This document shows positions 50,701 to 63,469 of a stretch of DNA of 64,000 bases, piece by piece. The notes beneath the pieces were generated by a model. The model searched no databases. It saw nothing but the letters and a program-made list of their open reading frames with translations, and had not been told where the DNA came from. Location of the stretch: NCBI RefSeq assembly GCF_901933205.1, contig NC_044600.1, forward strand, positions 8,470,501 through 8,534,500, in the 5' to 3' direction. The DNA is from Camarhynchus parvulus (taxonomy: Eukaryota; Chordata; Aves; Passeriformes; Thraupidae). A program made the translations under genes and the position numbers. Position 1 is the stretch's first letter. The number at the start of each line of letters is the position of its first letter.

Positions 50701-53700
50701 AGACGATGCCAATTCATGGGAATTTAGTTTAAATGAGTCAACAATTCCAGCCTGAGAGATTATTTTATCCCCATATGTACTTGACAAAAGATAGCTGCCT
50801 ACTGATACAGTCAAGCTCTGTTTTACAATTTCATTTAGGTTTCAAGTTGGAAAGGCAGTTTCACAGGCAATGCTCGGCTGGAGACCACCACAGCTTTGTT
50901 TCTTCATATCATAGCTAATTGGAAGGCTTCCAAGGATAATTGTTGTTGAGAAATGTATTGATTTGCTGCTGAGAATCTTAAAGATGTTTGAGGGATTGCA
51001 ATCCCCCCAAAGGATCTGTCTTTGAAATAACAGTAGTTATGTATTACTTTTCTCTTGCAAACCACAAAACTGCAATTAAAATTCAGATTTTGTATTTGGA
51101 AACAATACTGTGGTATCCAAATGGATTAGCATTAGAGGGCTTTTCAAGTGGATGCACCAAAGGAATCTGCACAGCACGTCTGAATTCAGCCTGCACTAAA
51201 CAATTTGTTGTGTGTTTAGTCAAACTACAGCCAAGGTGTCATTCTGGGGGAATTCCTGCTGCTACACCACTTGACATGCTACCATATTGTCATGCTTGAC
51301 TTTTATTTTAATGAAGAGCCAGGTCCCTACAGAATGCAATGCAGCATAATTTTCATCATGGCACTACCTAGAAGAGGCAAAGATTCTTCCTGGGGATTTA
51401 CTCTGACACATCTGTATTTTTCTCTCCACTTTATCCACTGCAATGCCTGAGGTGGAAGCAGGAGAGGGACCTGTCAGAGCCTTCCACTGATACCTTGGTT
51501 TCCTCCAGCTTGTGCTCTCACCTCAGCAACTTGTGGCACACTTCAAATGACCCCAACAGGAAAAAAATCAGCTTAAAAAGGGTTCACATTTACAGAATAA
51601 GCACACCCATCAGGTGCTCACTGCTTAAATGGCAGCTGCTGTCCAGAGGAGACCTTTCTGCTGCCACCTCACCAGGGCACAGAGTGGGGGTTCCCTGCAG
51701 CAAGTGCCAGCACAACTGGGCACCACAACAAGAATTGTTGTTATAGGCTAAATAAGCAGCTCTGCCACTTGATCCTGTGGGCTCTGAGGTAATTAGCTGC
51801 TAAATAACCAGAATCAATGGATGTTTTTGCAGAATCACGCTAAATAAGCAGAAGCTTGGCACCCAGAAGGGAGAAACAATCACATTGCTTTGCAGTCGTG
51901 TTTTCTAATTTCTAGTTTAATTCCACCAAACTCAGTAGCTTTATGGCAGGGAAAAAAAAACCCCACAGCCTAGGGTTACTTGTAAACCCTATCAAATTAC
52001 CTTGAAATTTGAAAGCTAAAATGAGTACTGCTCTTCCTTTTTCAACATATTCAGTTAAAAGCCCTTCTTGCTTTCAGAACTGCATACAATGCAATTTTGA
52101 ACAGTTTTTGGAATTCCACTGCAACCAAACTCCTGAAATTCTCCTGGAAATCACGTCACCGTGGATTCCTGTCCTTGTAAACCCCACTTCTCCATTCAAG
52201 CCAAATCTATAATCTAGTAAATATTTTCAGATTTTTTTTCCAAAGCCTGACTCTTCTACATACGTCCTTGCAAAAATCCTTCCTGTTTCTCCCTGTATCA
52301 CATCTATCCCATGCTCCCATCTCTCCATACACCTCTAAGTTGCATTCTTACTCATAGCCTTAAATAGCCTGCTTATCTTCAAATGACCTTGGAAACGCTG
52401 AATCCAATTGGCCCAGTAAGTATAGTCCATTGTTTCTTCAAAGTTTTCAGGTTCAAATATTTGAGTTCCACAAAATAATCTGTTTCATTACAGTCTGCTC
52501 CCTTCAGTGCAGGCTGTGGAAACCATGCATGCTACCAAGGATTTAACCTAAGCCTAAAGCAGGATTTCAAATGAATAGTACTCTATCTCAGGGAGGAGCA
52601 ACATCATTCAAAACAGTTGCATGCAACTATTAAATTATTCTTTACAAATTATATGTGTTCCTGAGTTACCTGGTCCAGCCAGTATTGGTAAAATATACTC
52701 AAAAAAACCAAAAATGAACCCCAAAAGATCTACCAAAGTGGCTCTGTACCTTACACACACAGAGCGATGCAGACTAATCAAGCTGAGGTTGGGCAATTCT
52801 TTTCAACACCAGCACATACTCTAATAACAGACATCCAATCTATGAGAAATGAGAAACAGAGCAAAGCAGCAGCATAAATTACATTGACTGAAAATGCAAC
52901 AAAGTGCTTGCAGAGCATCAACAAGGGAAACATTAAATTCTTTCATCAGAAAGAATTTTTCATAGTTCATGACAATGACATGCAAGCATTGATAGAAAAA
53001 GCACCTCTGAACAAAATGTAACTACACAGGAAACCAACCTCAGACTCTTTGGGAAAGAATGGTTGCCCAAGGAAGCCCATTTCTCCCCCAGCCCAGTCTT
53101 AACGGTCAAAGCCTCAAACACAAAAGTCAATATGCTTAGAAATTTGCAGGTGGGGTGAGAAAAGTGTCTCACTGCTCACAGTCAAGTGCACTAATTTTAA
53201 GATGGGCTCAGACCCTGCTCTGGCAAAAAAGAGACTGCCCAGAGTAGGGATGGAGCAGTTCTCCATTCAAGGGGCACACGGGGTGAGGAGCAGAGGGAAA
53301 GCCCACCATTTGAAAATGAAGCCATGCTTATTATCACCTCTGAGTCAGCCCCACAGCAGGGCTGTCCCCTCCCCAGGGCTGTGCAGCCCCAGTGGCACAG
53401 GCAGTTTGTCTGGGAGGAGGCCACAGTGCCCCTGCCCACCCCCAGCAGTGCCAGAGCCTCCTCCAGGCCCTGCATTTACCATCTTCCCAGATGGGTAATT
53501 CCTTATTTGTTATCCATTAACATTTGTAGAAGGGACTCAACTTAAGAAGTCTTACTTTGAATTAACTGTTAACAACCTGCATACAGAAAGAACAGAGAGT
53601 AAAAAAATCTATATACATTCCAAATAAAAACTGGGCTCTGGATACATCTCCCCCTCTAGGCAATTATATGGGTAAATCAGCTACTGAAGAAATGAAGCAG

Positions 53701-53784
53701 TTATGCTAAGTCTATTATTGCAATAGAATTTTTCCAGAAACAGTAAATTACTCTGAGTATTTATCATAATCTGTTATCTGCAGG
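47715..53784. other. Non-coding sequence, no gene seen
   Basis: Unique-looking sequence. A minus frame with a true ATG (49324 to 49106, 72 codons) has a somewhat protein-like composition but no recognisable family. 50500-50660 is A+T-rich with several TAATTA/ATTA words. 52230-52350 is pyrimidine-rich. 53200-53480 is G+C-richer with overlapping 73-98 codon frames. No RNA gene or transposon ends. Confidence 0.6.
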
Positions 53785-53795
53785 AAAAAAAAAAA
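53785..53795. repeat. A11 homopolymer
   Basis: Eleven A residues followed within 20 bases by further A/T-rich sequence. No retroposed body is recognised upstream. Confidence 0.8.
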
Positions 53796-56700
53796 GTGAA
53801 AACTAAATAAATTTATGGAAATGCATTTGCCTAATAATATTTACCAAATGACACCATTCCCTCTGCTGCTTGTAGCAAACTCAGTCACAGAGGCTAAGGA
53901 CAGGTTTGCCTTATTAACACAGCTCTCTGCCTGTGTATTTTAAGTACCTCAGAGCACAGTACCATCTGTGTGTATTCTACTAATGAGCTACTTCTTAGAC
54001 TGTGGAAGGCTGGCCAGCCAGCCAACACCAATTACTCAGATGGAAACTGCCTAATTTTTAGGCAATTAATGAGCTCCTCTCTCACTTTACATAGATGCTT
54101 CCTCTGGTTAATTCTCCTGGCATATTACAGCATATCCTACTCTAAAGAAAGTTTCTCAAACAAGAAAAGAGAGGAACATGGAACATGACCCAGCCCAGTC
54201 CAGCTCCCTAGAGCAGAGCCCAAACCCAATGTCCAAATACCCAAATGTGTGGGACAGAAGCTGGAGAAGAACCTGCTGAGACCACCCCAAGCAGGGGCTG
54301 CACCCCAGTGCAGCTGAGCCAGGGAACAGGACCTGAAAAGGAGACAGCTCAGCCACCTCCCTTCCCATAAAGTGCTTGGGGCACCAAAATACCTCTAATA
54401 GCATCTCAAAGACAGACTGCAAGAGCCAGTCCCATGCTTACACAGGAACAGTGATGGTTTAATCTTCTCTCACCTCCTAGCCAGCTGGAAACACCTGACA
54501 CTGTGTCACCAAATGCTGCACAGTTGTGGAGCTCCCACAAAGAGTGAAGACCTGACCACTCTGACTGCTCCCATCCCTGCCCTTATCTGTTTAATGTGAT
54601 TTTGAAAGATGGGTCTCAAGGCGCTTTTAGATTATGCAAAAATAGAATTCCCTCTTCTGCCATTAAGAAAATATTTCTTAATAATCTATACAAAGTTTAA
54701 GGAGATCAAAATTACCTTTTACAGCTCCCTGTTGGAAAGCACCGTAGTAAAGCATGGAAGGAGCATTAAATTATCAAAGTAACTACACTGATCATGCACA
54801 ACTTTCATCTGCAGAATAAAACTATTAATGGAGATCTGATTTTTATAAGTATATTACATGATACCATTCTGAAAGGGCAACCCTATGTGCAGGAAAGGAT
54901 GCATTTGTGTTGCATAAACCTGCAAAACCTGCCAATTGCAGCTGTGAAAAACTACAGAGGACAGCTTTACCCAGCAGCCCCCAGCAAAACCAAACCACTT
55001 CCCTTTCTTGAGGATGACCATATCTACCCACCAATGAGAGACTTCATGGAACATTTCAACTGTGTGTGACATTACCAAGCCATTCTACAATCACATTGTG
55101 GAATTTGTATTATCTAAGTTCTCACGAACAAGTTACCCAGCATTTTACTTCTGGGAAAAAAAAAGGAGGATATTTTTCCAAAAGACAACTAATTACTACA
55201 GCTCATCAGGAGTATCCCTTACTACAACATGAAGCAAGTTGGTGACACATTCTGCAAGTGACTTCACACAACAGCATTCTGAATAACCAACTGTTCACAT
55301 GGGATCTGTGTCCTTCAGAGAAAACCATCAATTGCAGCTCTTCATGAAGGACAGCAAATGGAACAGTTCATCTGTAGTCACTTCTAAAATGGGATTTAAT
55401 AATGAACCTTTCTTCCTCAATAGAGCTGTCTCCCTGTGTAAAGTCCACCACAGTTGCAGCCAGGCATCCCAGGTCATTGGATTTAGGTTTTATCTCTCAT
55501 GCAGTAAGTCAGAAGTATGTTGCACAGTTGAAACAAAACACTTTGCAATAAACACTGAGTGGTAAAGAGCAAATTTAATCGTCCAATGCAGATGAAAAAA
55601 TCATAATGCTGTAAATAATATGATGTAAAGTCACAGAAAATAGGAATTATGTTGACCTATATCAGAAGTCAGCCAAAAAGCTTCAGCTTTCAATCTGCTC
55701 CAATAAAGCTGAAATGCTCCACTCCTAAATGCATTTCCACTGTAGTCCCCCATTTCCCTAAAATTACAGATGTCATTTTGAATGGAAATACTATATCCAA
55801 TGTGTCATCAGTGATACACATCCTAATTTCCTTCCTTATGTCTAAGCCCACACCATTATTCACACCTCTCTGCCTTTATATAATAGGGCAAGATTTTCAA
55901 GGTCACAACAAAAACAAATAATACATTTAAGAGCTCCAATTTTTAATAATTACTTTCTTGGCTTAAGTTTCAAACTTTGTTTTCTAAACCATAAGTACCA
56001 GAACAAGCAAGTGTTTTAGAAACACCTGAAAGTTAGTTAATTTTCTCAGCAAAACACGCTCTGCAATAGGAGCCTGGAACAAGGGAAGAAGAGGCAGATG
56101 CTGAAGGAGGCTTTTTACCAGGGGGGACTTGCAGAGAGCAGAGCTGATGGCCACAGATCCACTCCCAGCATGGAGCCAAGGAAGCCTGCAGGATCACCTG
56201 GCTCCCCTGAAGTGCTCCCACTCTGTTTTCATACCTCCTCTGCAGTAAACCTGAGGGATTTGACACAGGAAAATGCTTCAGGGAATCCCACAAAGAGTGG
56301 AGGAGACCTGATCACTCTGTGTTCATCTTCCAGCTTCTTCTTGTGACACCCACCTGAGGGATGCCAACGTGCTGCTGCTCAGCTCCAGGGGCACAGAGCC
56401 TGGGAATAACCCTGCCTTTAAGTCACATTCCAGCACTTTCCCATTGATTATTAAATGTAACAGTCTCAGGGAATTTATTGTTCAAAATGAAATTGTGTCA
56501 CTGGAAAAGAAATTCTGATGAGCTCTATTCTGTAGAATGTGATTGTATTTCTGCATTTTATTAATAACTCAAGGACATCAGTGATTGTATCTCACATTAC
56601 ACCTCTCCTTCCAAGCCCACCCATACATATATTTTTCTGAACATGTTAGACAGCATAAGGGTGCATGAAGTGGCTCTGCACATTGATCCAAATAAGGATC

Positions 56701-59700
56701 ACAGAGCGCATCAAGAGTGCCACTGAAACAAAACCATAATGCTTAAATTCAATTCTCCCTGTCTTGTGAAAAATCTGATCTGCTATATTAACATCAGTCT
56801 TCACAAACAATGAGTCAATTCTATCTTCAACATACCAGAAAAGTAAATCTCAAATATTAAAAAATAAATAAAATCTTTAAAAAATCTGTGAAACAACTTT
56901 GCCCTCAAATTTCATGTGTATTTGTACAGTATGATGAAAGGACCTTCATTTCTTTAAATAAACATGAACATCTGGTTAGACTATACACTGAGGTGTCCTT
57001 GGACAAAGGTGTTTTAGGCTACTCACTCATCTGAGGACAGAACTGCAGTTCCTGGTACTGCTGAAAATCTAAGGGCAGCACAGATGGAGCCCAGAGTGGC
57101 TGGAGTGCAGCTGAGCCTGCAGAGTCCCAGCAGCTCAGGAGCAGCACATGTTCTTTAGGTCACAGCAGCAAACATACACAGAGGCCTCTATAAACCTGGT
57201 AGCCAAGAGATGCGACTGGCACCTCCTGGGCTTGAGGTTCCTCAGGTATTCCATGTGCCATTTTACAATGTTAAGTGGTTCTTCCTCTTCTTGTGCCCCA
57301 CTCCTCACTGGAAGGACAGCCAATAGCATACACAACAGACTTGTAATGTTCAAAGGCAAAAGCTCTAAGCCTAAAACTAGTGCACAAAACCTGGTATAAC
57401 CAAATATCTCTCCTTCTTTTCCTCTTCCATTTCTAGCTGACACATGTTTCTATCTTCTACTGAAAAATAACAGAAATTAAAGAAGCTTTTCTCTATCCCA
57501 TGTATCCAAGGACATAGAAGCACATTTTATGCACATGCTTATTTAGCCTCAATTTTTTTTTAGAAGACAAGACTGCTTTCCTTGTCCTTGCCCAAGGCAT
57601 TAGTAACACAACAAAACAGAGGGAAACATTTAATTTACGTGTTGTTCCCTGCATCACTTTCAGTGTGCTGGGCAACCTTAATACAGTTTTCTCTCTTGCT
57701 GATTTTATGCTATCTGTAAAATGGGAATAATTATGAAGCAATTATTAGAGACAAAAAGCACTCACATGAAATACCATGATAGCAGATGTTTACTGAAAAC
57801 ATCAAACAGTCCCATGAAACTTTAAAAAATGCTGCTCAGGCAAAAAAGTACAACTAGAACATGGAAAGTCAAAAAAATAATACTACCATCATGCTTCAAG
57901 CCCTAACAAACATTTGAACTGTGCACATGGTTACTGGAGGTCTAAACACCAGCACATGCAAGAGTGACACCCAAAATACTGTACTTTAAAACATAAGAAA
58001 TTAATTTGGGATCATCACATTTTCCCTTTGTGATTTACTTCAGCTTGAAACAATTTAACTGTGTTCATTTATTTTATTTAAATACAAAAGGCTTCTCTTT
58101 TGGGAAAGAATCTTGCTTTAATATTTAAGTAACAGCTCAATATTTTAATTGCTTAAATTATATATGAACTCATTTTAAATGTGTGCAATAGCTAAAATTT
58201 TGAATGCTTAACTAAGTTCAAAATTTAAACCTTGTCAAGTTGAGGTCACTAAAAAATCCCAAACTTCTAGCAGACTGTTTATTTCCCTTCTTGTTCCTCT
58301 GTGTACATGTCCCTTCCTCCCCACCTGCACACAGACACTATAAATGCTGCCAGCTGTCTTCCAGACAGGTCTGTCCAGCTGCAATGCCATTTTCTGTCTA
58401 GAGGAGAAGAAACTAAGGCTGAGACCCCTGTAATGAGGTGCAACCAGAGTTTCAGAGCTGACTTGCTGGTAGCCCCCCGAGACCTGACCGAGCACAGGAG
58501 CCTGGCTCCCTGCTTCCCTCTGATCCAAACAGGACAGATGGAGAGCAGCCATGAACCCGTGAGCAGACACAGCTGATGCAGGAGAGGCTGCACTTTCCTG
58601 CACTGATGACAGCTTAGAACAGCAGTGATTCTGACTTTGTTTGCTGGAGCTGTGAATAACTTAACATCTTCTGGGAAAAGCAGGAGATCAGCATGCACTG
58701 ATGAGCGCTGCCAAGCTCCCGTCTCCTCTGCCTGCACAGTATTTGCAGGCAGCAAAAGTCAAAAGCCTCTTTTGCATCGCTCGTATCTCAGACACGAGAG
58801 GGCTCATGGCCATGAATTTTACATCAGGGTCAGAAGTCAGCTCTTCAGGCAGAAGCAACTGCAAACTAAAGCAAATGGCAAGTGTGAGCATGCATCCAGC
58901 AGCTCCTCTGGCCCACACCCGCAGGAGCAGTGGACTTCAGAGTTAGGCTCATCTAGAATATCCCACTGCAGGCGCAAATCCAGGAGTTATCTCTGAAGTA
59001 CAATCACCTCCACTTCTGTGCGTGCCAGTTTCTGTGGCCAAAGTGGCCAGGCAACACAGGAAGATTGATTTCACAGAAGGGAGCAGACAGAAATCATTGG
59101 CACAAGCAGTGACAACTGCAGGAAAGTGAAGGTCTCTGAAACATCTATAGCAGATCAGAGTAAGTCACCTGCATGACATTTAAAAGGTACAAAATACCAA
59201 GACAACAGGTTTTAAATTAACGTGTTAAAAGGCACAACAATATCAATGAGAATTTAAGCCAATTTGGCTATGTCCATACACGGCAAGGCCCAGTGCCAAG
59301 TCAAGCCTTCTCTCTCCCAAGCCAATGGTGATAAAGTCAGATGCAGGTGGAGGGTGACAAGGTGGGTGGAGGATCAGAGATACACTTGCTCCTATGGCAT
59401 GAATGCCTTTTGGCTGCCCCCAAGGTAAAAAGGAGGAGAAGGAAAGCTGGAATCCCACAGACAGAGGAGAGGAGAAGACATGACTGTAGCTGGGAGACAT
59501 ACCCACGCTGTGGGACATAAGAAATCCTGTTGAATTCAGTTCAGCCTTGCTCACCAAAAGCACTCTGGGGAGGGTTCAGCTAACAGTGAGGTGAAAGGTG
59601 GGTTCTATAACAGAGGACAGGCTGTACAGCTGGGCTGTGGTCACGTGAGCAGGGACACCGTGGTGGCAGCCAGCCAGTGCCTGCTTGGTTTGGTTCAGTT

Positions 59701-60834
59701 TAGAACATAAAAAGGCCTGGTTTATTGCAGTAAACTATTTTCTTCAGAGCAAGCAAGAAGGAGGTCCATGTGTCTTTGCTCCCCGTTGCTGCACCATGCC
59801 AAACCTGAGCCAACTAAGCTCAGGTGTTAACCTGCAGAAAGGCTCCTAAATGCCCTGCAGCCTCACAGAAACCTTGGGGATGTCTGCCCCTTCTCCTCCA
59901 CAGGAGGCTGGCATGCCCTCCAGAGCTCTAGCATGCTCAGACAGGTATTTCAGCTCAGCAAATAATATAGCAAAAATAAATGTCACCATAAATTATTCAC
60001 TAATGGAATTATGTCTAGTAAGTCAAACAGAATCTATAATCTGAAAAATCTTTTGCTTTAAAAATGCAATGATTTTAAATCGGTATTATATTCCCTGCTG
60101 TGATTATTCAAAGCACTGTATATACAAAGGCTTTGGGAAAAGTCACTTAATCCGATTAAAAGGAAATCACCTACCAGCTGGGAACCTAGCAACTCCCACA
60201 CCTTCAATTCATTTGTATAACCTCCACCTGTAAAATACCCTTCCTAGGATATTGCTAAATCTGCAGTCCCCACATTTGCTGTTTGCTCAGTTTTACTTCT
60301 TAAAGCAGGCAAAAAGGATGACCTGCAGTTTTCAAAAATGCTTCTTAATATTAAGAAATGCCTGTGAAACTTAAGTCAACATTGCACTCACACAGATGCT
60401 TGAGGCAAACTATTCTGTTCCCACCACAAACAGCAATCTTTACTCTGTAGACATGACAGATTTCTTCTGGAGCATTGGGAAGTTGCTGCCTCCAAAGAAG
60501 AATCTGATGAGCATAATTAAATTAGCTCACCCATTTAAATTATTTTGGCTTCACATCTCAAGTGAGAAGCAGCCAAATTTGTCTTGCTACAAGTTTCTCT
60601 GTCATTTTTGTGGTGTTGCAGGGTACTCTAAATCTATTTGTAGTCTTCATATGCATCCCTGCTTCTCTTTTCCAAATGGGAAATATGGGCTCCTAAATCT
60701 GTAACAAAGGGCAAGTAAAGGACATGAGAAAAATATTTCAATTCTGTTTTTCTATTCACTTCCATGAGGATTATTTCTTCAGCAAACTACAGTTCTATGC
60801 TTGCAGCTGGAGCACCATTTCATCACCGTCTGTT
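53796..60834. other. Non-coding sequence, no gene seen
   Basis: Unique-looking sequence. Around 58430-58960 more CpGs are retained than elsewhere, and two overlapping minus frames (158 and 122 codons) are open, with opposing plus frames of 91 and 123 codons. The 158-codon frame starts at TTG. None is recognised. Near 59700 a TATA-like ACATAAAAAGG lies in LTR-like sequence, but no defensible ends could be found. 58060-58230 is very A+T-rich. Confidence 0.55.
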
Positions 60835-61195
60835 TAACATCTTAGACCTTCCACTCCTGACCTCTTTTTAATGACTCTTGCCCGTCCAGCCTCTGTTACT
60901 CCCTGCACTTGCTGTCTGGAGCTCTCATCCTCAACTTTCTCCCCTTGGGTTCCCATTCCTTAACTTTGAAGGAGAATTTCTGCACCAGCCTCTGAAGATG
61001 TTTTCCTAGCCAAACCTTTCCTCTCTTTAAGGCAACTCCAGTTTCACCTTTAAAGCCCTTCTGGACATTCTGACCCACTCTTGACTGCCTTGGTTGAGTG
61101 ATACCTTTCTATTACCTGACAACAACACCTCACCTTCTCCTTGCTCCTCTTCAAGTCTCTCCCTTTAGAGCCTCTCTACCCCTTAAACAAGGTAC
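60835..61195 (+). repeat. Pyrimidine-rich tract
   Basis: By hand count about 244 of 360 bases (68%) from 60841 to 61200 are C or T, with the first 120 bases near 74%. The minus strand is correspondingly purine-rich. It is not a simple repeat; words such as CCTCT, CTTCTCC and CTCTCCC recur without a fixed period. A 60-codon Lys-rich minus frame (60896-61078) follows from this composition. It may be an eroded repeat that I cannot name. Confidence 0.55.
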
Positions 61196-61714
61196 ATTCC
61201 ATTATGTGATATTACACACATGCCAGTCAGCTCCATAATTGCTCTTGTACTTGACACTAATCACAATTCTGGCCGTTCATGCAATAATTCTATGCATTGC
61301 TTAGAAAAAATGCCAGTCTACATAAGTCAGCAAAGACACCAATTTTGCTGGTTTATTGTTCTAGTAGCCCAAATCTGTCTTTTTCATCAGTGTCAGCACC
61401 TTCCATGCACTGCTTCACACTGTTCTACATAACTGTCTGTACAATTTCTCTTCCCCTTTTGAGGATGCTCACCAGGAACAGACATCCCCACACCAACAGC
61501 CAGCAAGACCCAAGACTACAATGCCCATCCAGACACTGCTGCAGAGATCCTGTCCCCAGAGCATCCTTTGGGCCCTTCATCCTCTCTCCCAGCTCAGCTC
61601 TAATCGACAGATAAAACATTATTCCTGCTTCCAGTTTACACTGCAATGCAGCTGCGCACAAACAATGATTACATTCATTTCCCTTTCTATTCTCCTTCAT
61701 CAAGACATCAGTGT

Positions 61715-61728
61715 AAAAAAAAAAAAAA
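61715..61728. repeat. A14 homopolymer
   Basis: Fourteen consecutive A residues followed by a second short A run. There is no recognised retroposed body. Confidence 0.85.
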
Positions 61729-62065
61729 GCCCAAAAAACAAAACTCTGAACTCCAGCACCAGCCTGTTAGAGCTACTGTCACCCTACGGAAAATATGCTG
61801 ACATTGTTTCTTTGTGCATTTGCCTGTCTGCATCCACCCACTGTCCCTGATCTTCCACTAAAACTATACCAACAGTTAAAGTTCAGGAGTGGCTGGAACA
61901 TCTCTCTTCACAACATATAACATTTCGTGAAGCTCCAAGCAATCAAACAGTCCTTCAAATGTAAAGACCTTTCAGAAAAGGAATCAAATTATTGGTTTTA
62001 CTCCAAGTGCTGATATCAAAGGAACAGAAAATTATTTCACACATAGTAGAAAAAGCAAAACAAAC

Positions 62066-62083
62066 AAAAAAAAAAAAAAAAAA
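62066..62083. repeat. A18 homopolymer
   Basis: Eighteen consecutive A residues preceded by CAAAACAAAC, the longest homopolymer of the window. No retroposed gene or LINE body is recognisable upstream, and no flanking duplication can be defended. Confidence 0.9.
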
Positions 62084-63174
62084 TCTATAGTTTGGTCCAT
62101 GCAGCAACCAGAATGAGTACTGAAGGTGAAAGCCAACTACATGATTATGGGCTTGCAAAGAAACTATAATTTTACTTTATGTGCAATTTTTCCTCTTCGT
62201 CTTATTCTCAACACATACTGCCACAATCGAATGAAATGAAAAAGAACCACCTATTCACTAGTGGGTTATATTTAGCAAGAGGCAGTCTAACATATTAAAG
62301 CATTTTTCCCACCAGTACTGAACTTAAATTGACACTGTCAACAGCTGCTATAACCACGAGAGCCAAAGTTCTGCAGAGTCAAAGAAAGCAGATTTTAAAA
62401 ATGTAAATCTAATTAAAGGTAAACTACCAGCTGAACAATGCTACGGCCACCAGCATGTCACTTCTACAGTTGTGTGCTCCTGGCAAAGGAATTGCACAGA
62501 CCCTTGCTTGCAGCCAGGTGCTGTTGGCTGGCATCAGTGAACAGAAGCTGTTCAGGCACACTGATTGTGGATCTCACAGAGGGTTTCCATCCAGGCCACT
62601 GACAGCAGTTTTGAAGAACAGGAACACCATCACCCTTAGCAGAGTTTAGACCAAGACTGCACTGTAGCCAAACCCCAATATCCCTGACTGCTCTCACAGC
62701 ACAAACTGGGCTCTGGGCACAATAACCATAACAAAAGGCTGGTTCCGTTTAGCAACCTCCATTTACACTTTCCATCCTAGCAGAAAGAACTCAACCCAGC
62801 ACCTGGCAGTTCCCAGAGTAACACTTCCCAGCCTGGGATGTGACTTGTAATTCTTTTTAATAGACAGCCCAAAAATTTTCTCCTCTGTTCTCAAGAAACG
62901 CAGAAATTAAACTTAACACAAGCCACAGCAACTGAAGCCAGTAATTTCTGTTTGTACCTGGAGTGCTGAAAAGACTGAAGACCTTGAGGACAGCAGGATC
63001 AGTGGAAGCCCTCACACATATAAGCATAGCACACAAACAGTGTGGAAAAACAACATGCCATCAAAAGTTTCAAAGTGCAGCATTTACCCTTACACCCAGC
63101 CCAGGCTGCAGCAGGCTGACACCCCTGTGTAGCACAGCACTGCTTGTCTGCCCAGTGTCTCCCAAACTCACAGC

Positions 63175-63180
63175 TTACTT
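63175..63180 (+). repeat. Target-site duplication, left copy
   Basis: TTACTT immediately precedes the TG terminus of the solo LTR and is repeated exactly at 63464-63469. Six bases is the usual duplication length for class II (ERVK/alpha- and beta-retrovirus-like) integrases. Confidence 0.85.
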
Positions 63181-63463
63181 TGTTGTCATCTCATTGCAAA
63201 GCTCCCATACCTTCTTGGCGATTTCTCATGGGCATCTCCTTGCAGCTCTGACTCCTCCTTCCTCACAGCACAGCCAACAAACTCCAACTCCCTCCACACC
63301 CAGCTAACCCCCTCTTTTATAGCACTCATCCTCACTGGACACAGCTGTGGCCTGTTAAGGGCAGGCCTGTTGCTAATCTTTGCTGATTAGTACAGCTGCA
63401 ACTCCTCAGGGCTGAAATTACCTTCTGCACTATCTTTATTTTCTTACATTCTATCCCCCCACA
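63181..63463 (-). mobile_element. Solo LTR of an endogenous retrovirus
   Basis: A 283-bp element begins TG and ends CA and is flanked on both sides by the identical 6-bp word TTACTT, the hallmark of retroviral integration. No internal retroviral genes lie beside it, and the duplication closes around a single LTR. It is therefore a solo LTR left by recombination between the two LTRs of a former provirus. Orientation is inferred as minus because that strand carries a canonical CTATAAAAG box at 63322-63314, about 140 bp from the TGTGGGGGG end. That places U3 at the right. A perfect palindrome CACAGCTGTG (E-box core) lies at 63340-63349. No AATAAA is seen downstream of the TATA box, so the polyadenylation signal is degenerate or unusual. 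The sequence feels familiar as an avian LTR, but I cannot name the subfamily. Confidence 0.85.
63314..63322 (-). promoter_or_regulatory. TATA box of the solo LTR
   Basis: On the minus strand the word CTATAAAAG, followed by a G run, sits about 140 bp inside the LTR. This is the normal distance for a short retroviral U3. Transcription would start near 63285-63290 and run leftwards into unique sequence. Whether it is active cannot be judged here. Confidence 0.6.
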
Positions 63464-63469
63464 TTACTT
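63464..63469 (+). repeat. Target-site duplication, right copy
   Basis: The second exact copy of TTACTT, directly after the CA terminus of the LTR at 63463. Absence of any mismatch suggests a fairly young insertion, though six bases are too few to date it. Confidence 0.85.

Larger units (their letters stand above)
61196..63174. other. Non-coding sequence, no gene seen
   Basis: Unique-looking sequence with two long A runs (listed separately). Open frames of 64-114 codons are overlapping and unrecognised; the largest (62963-63307, plus) runs into the LTR and is therefore clearly fortuitous. No RNA gene found. Confidence 0.6.

Noticed and set aside
52441..52470. GGTTCAAAT word as a tRNA T-loop
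   Set aside because: No matching T-arm stem, no A and B box pair and no cloverleaf around it.
59636..59800. Second LTR-like segment with ACATAAAAAGG and a TG...CA span bounded by TGCC
   Set aside because: The only boundaries found give an element of about 118 bp with the TATA-like word 25 bases from its edge and a 4-bp flank repeat that is easily chance.
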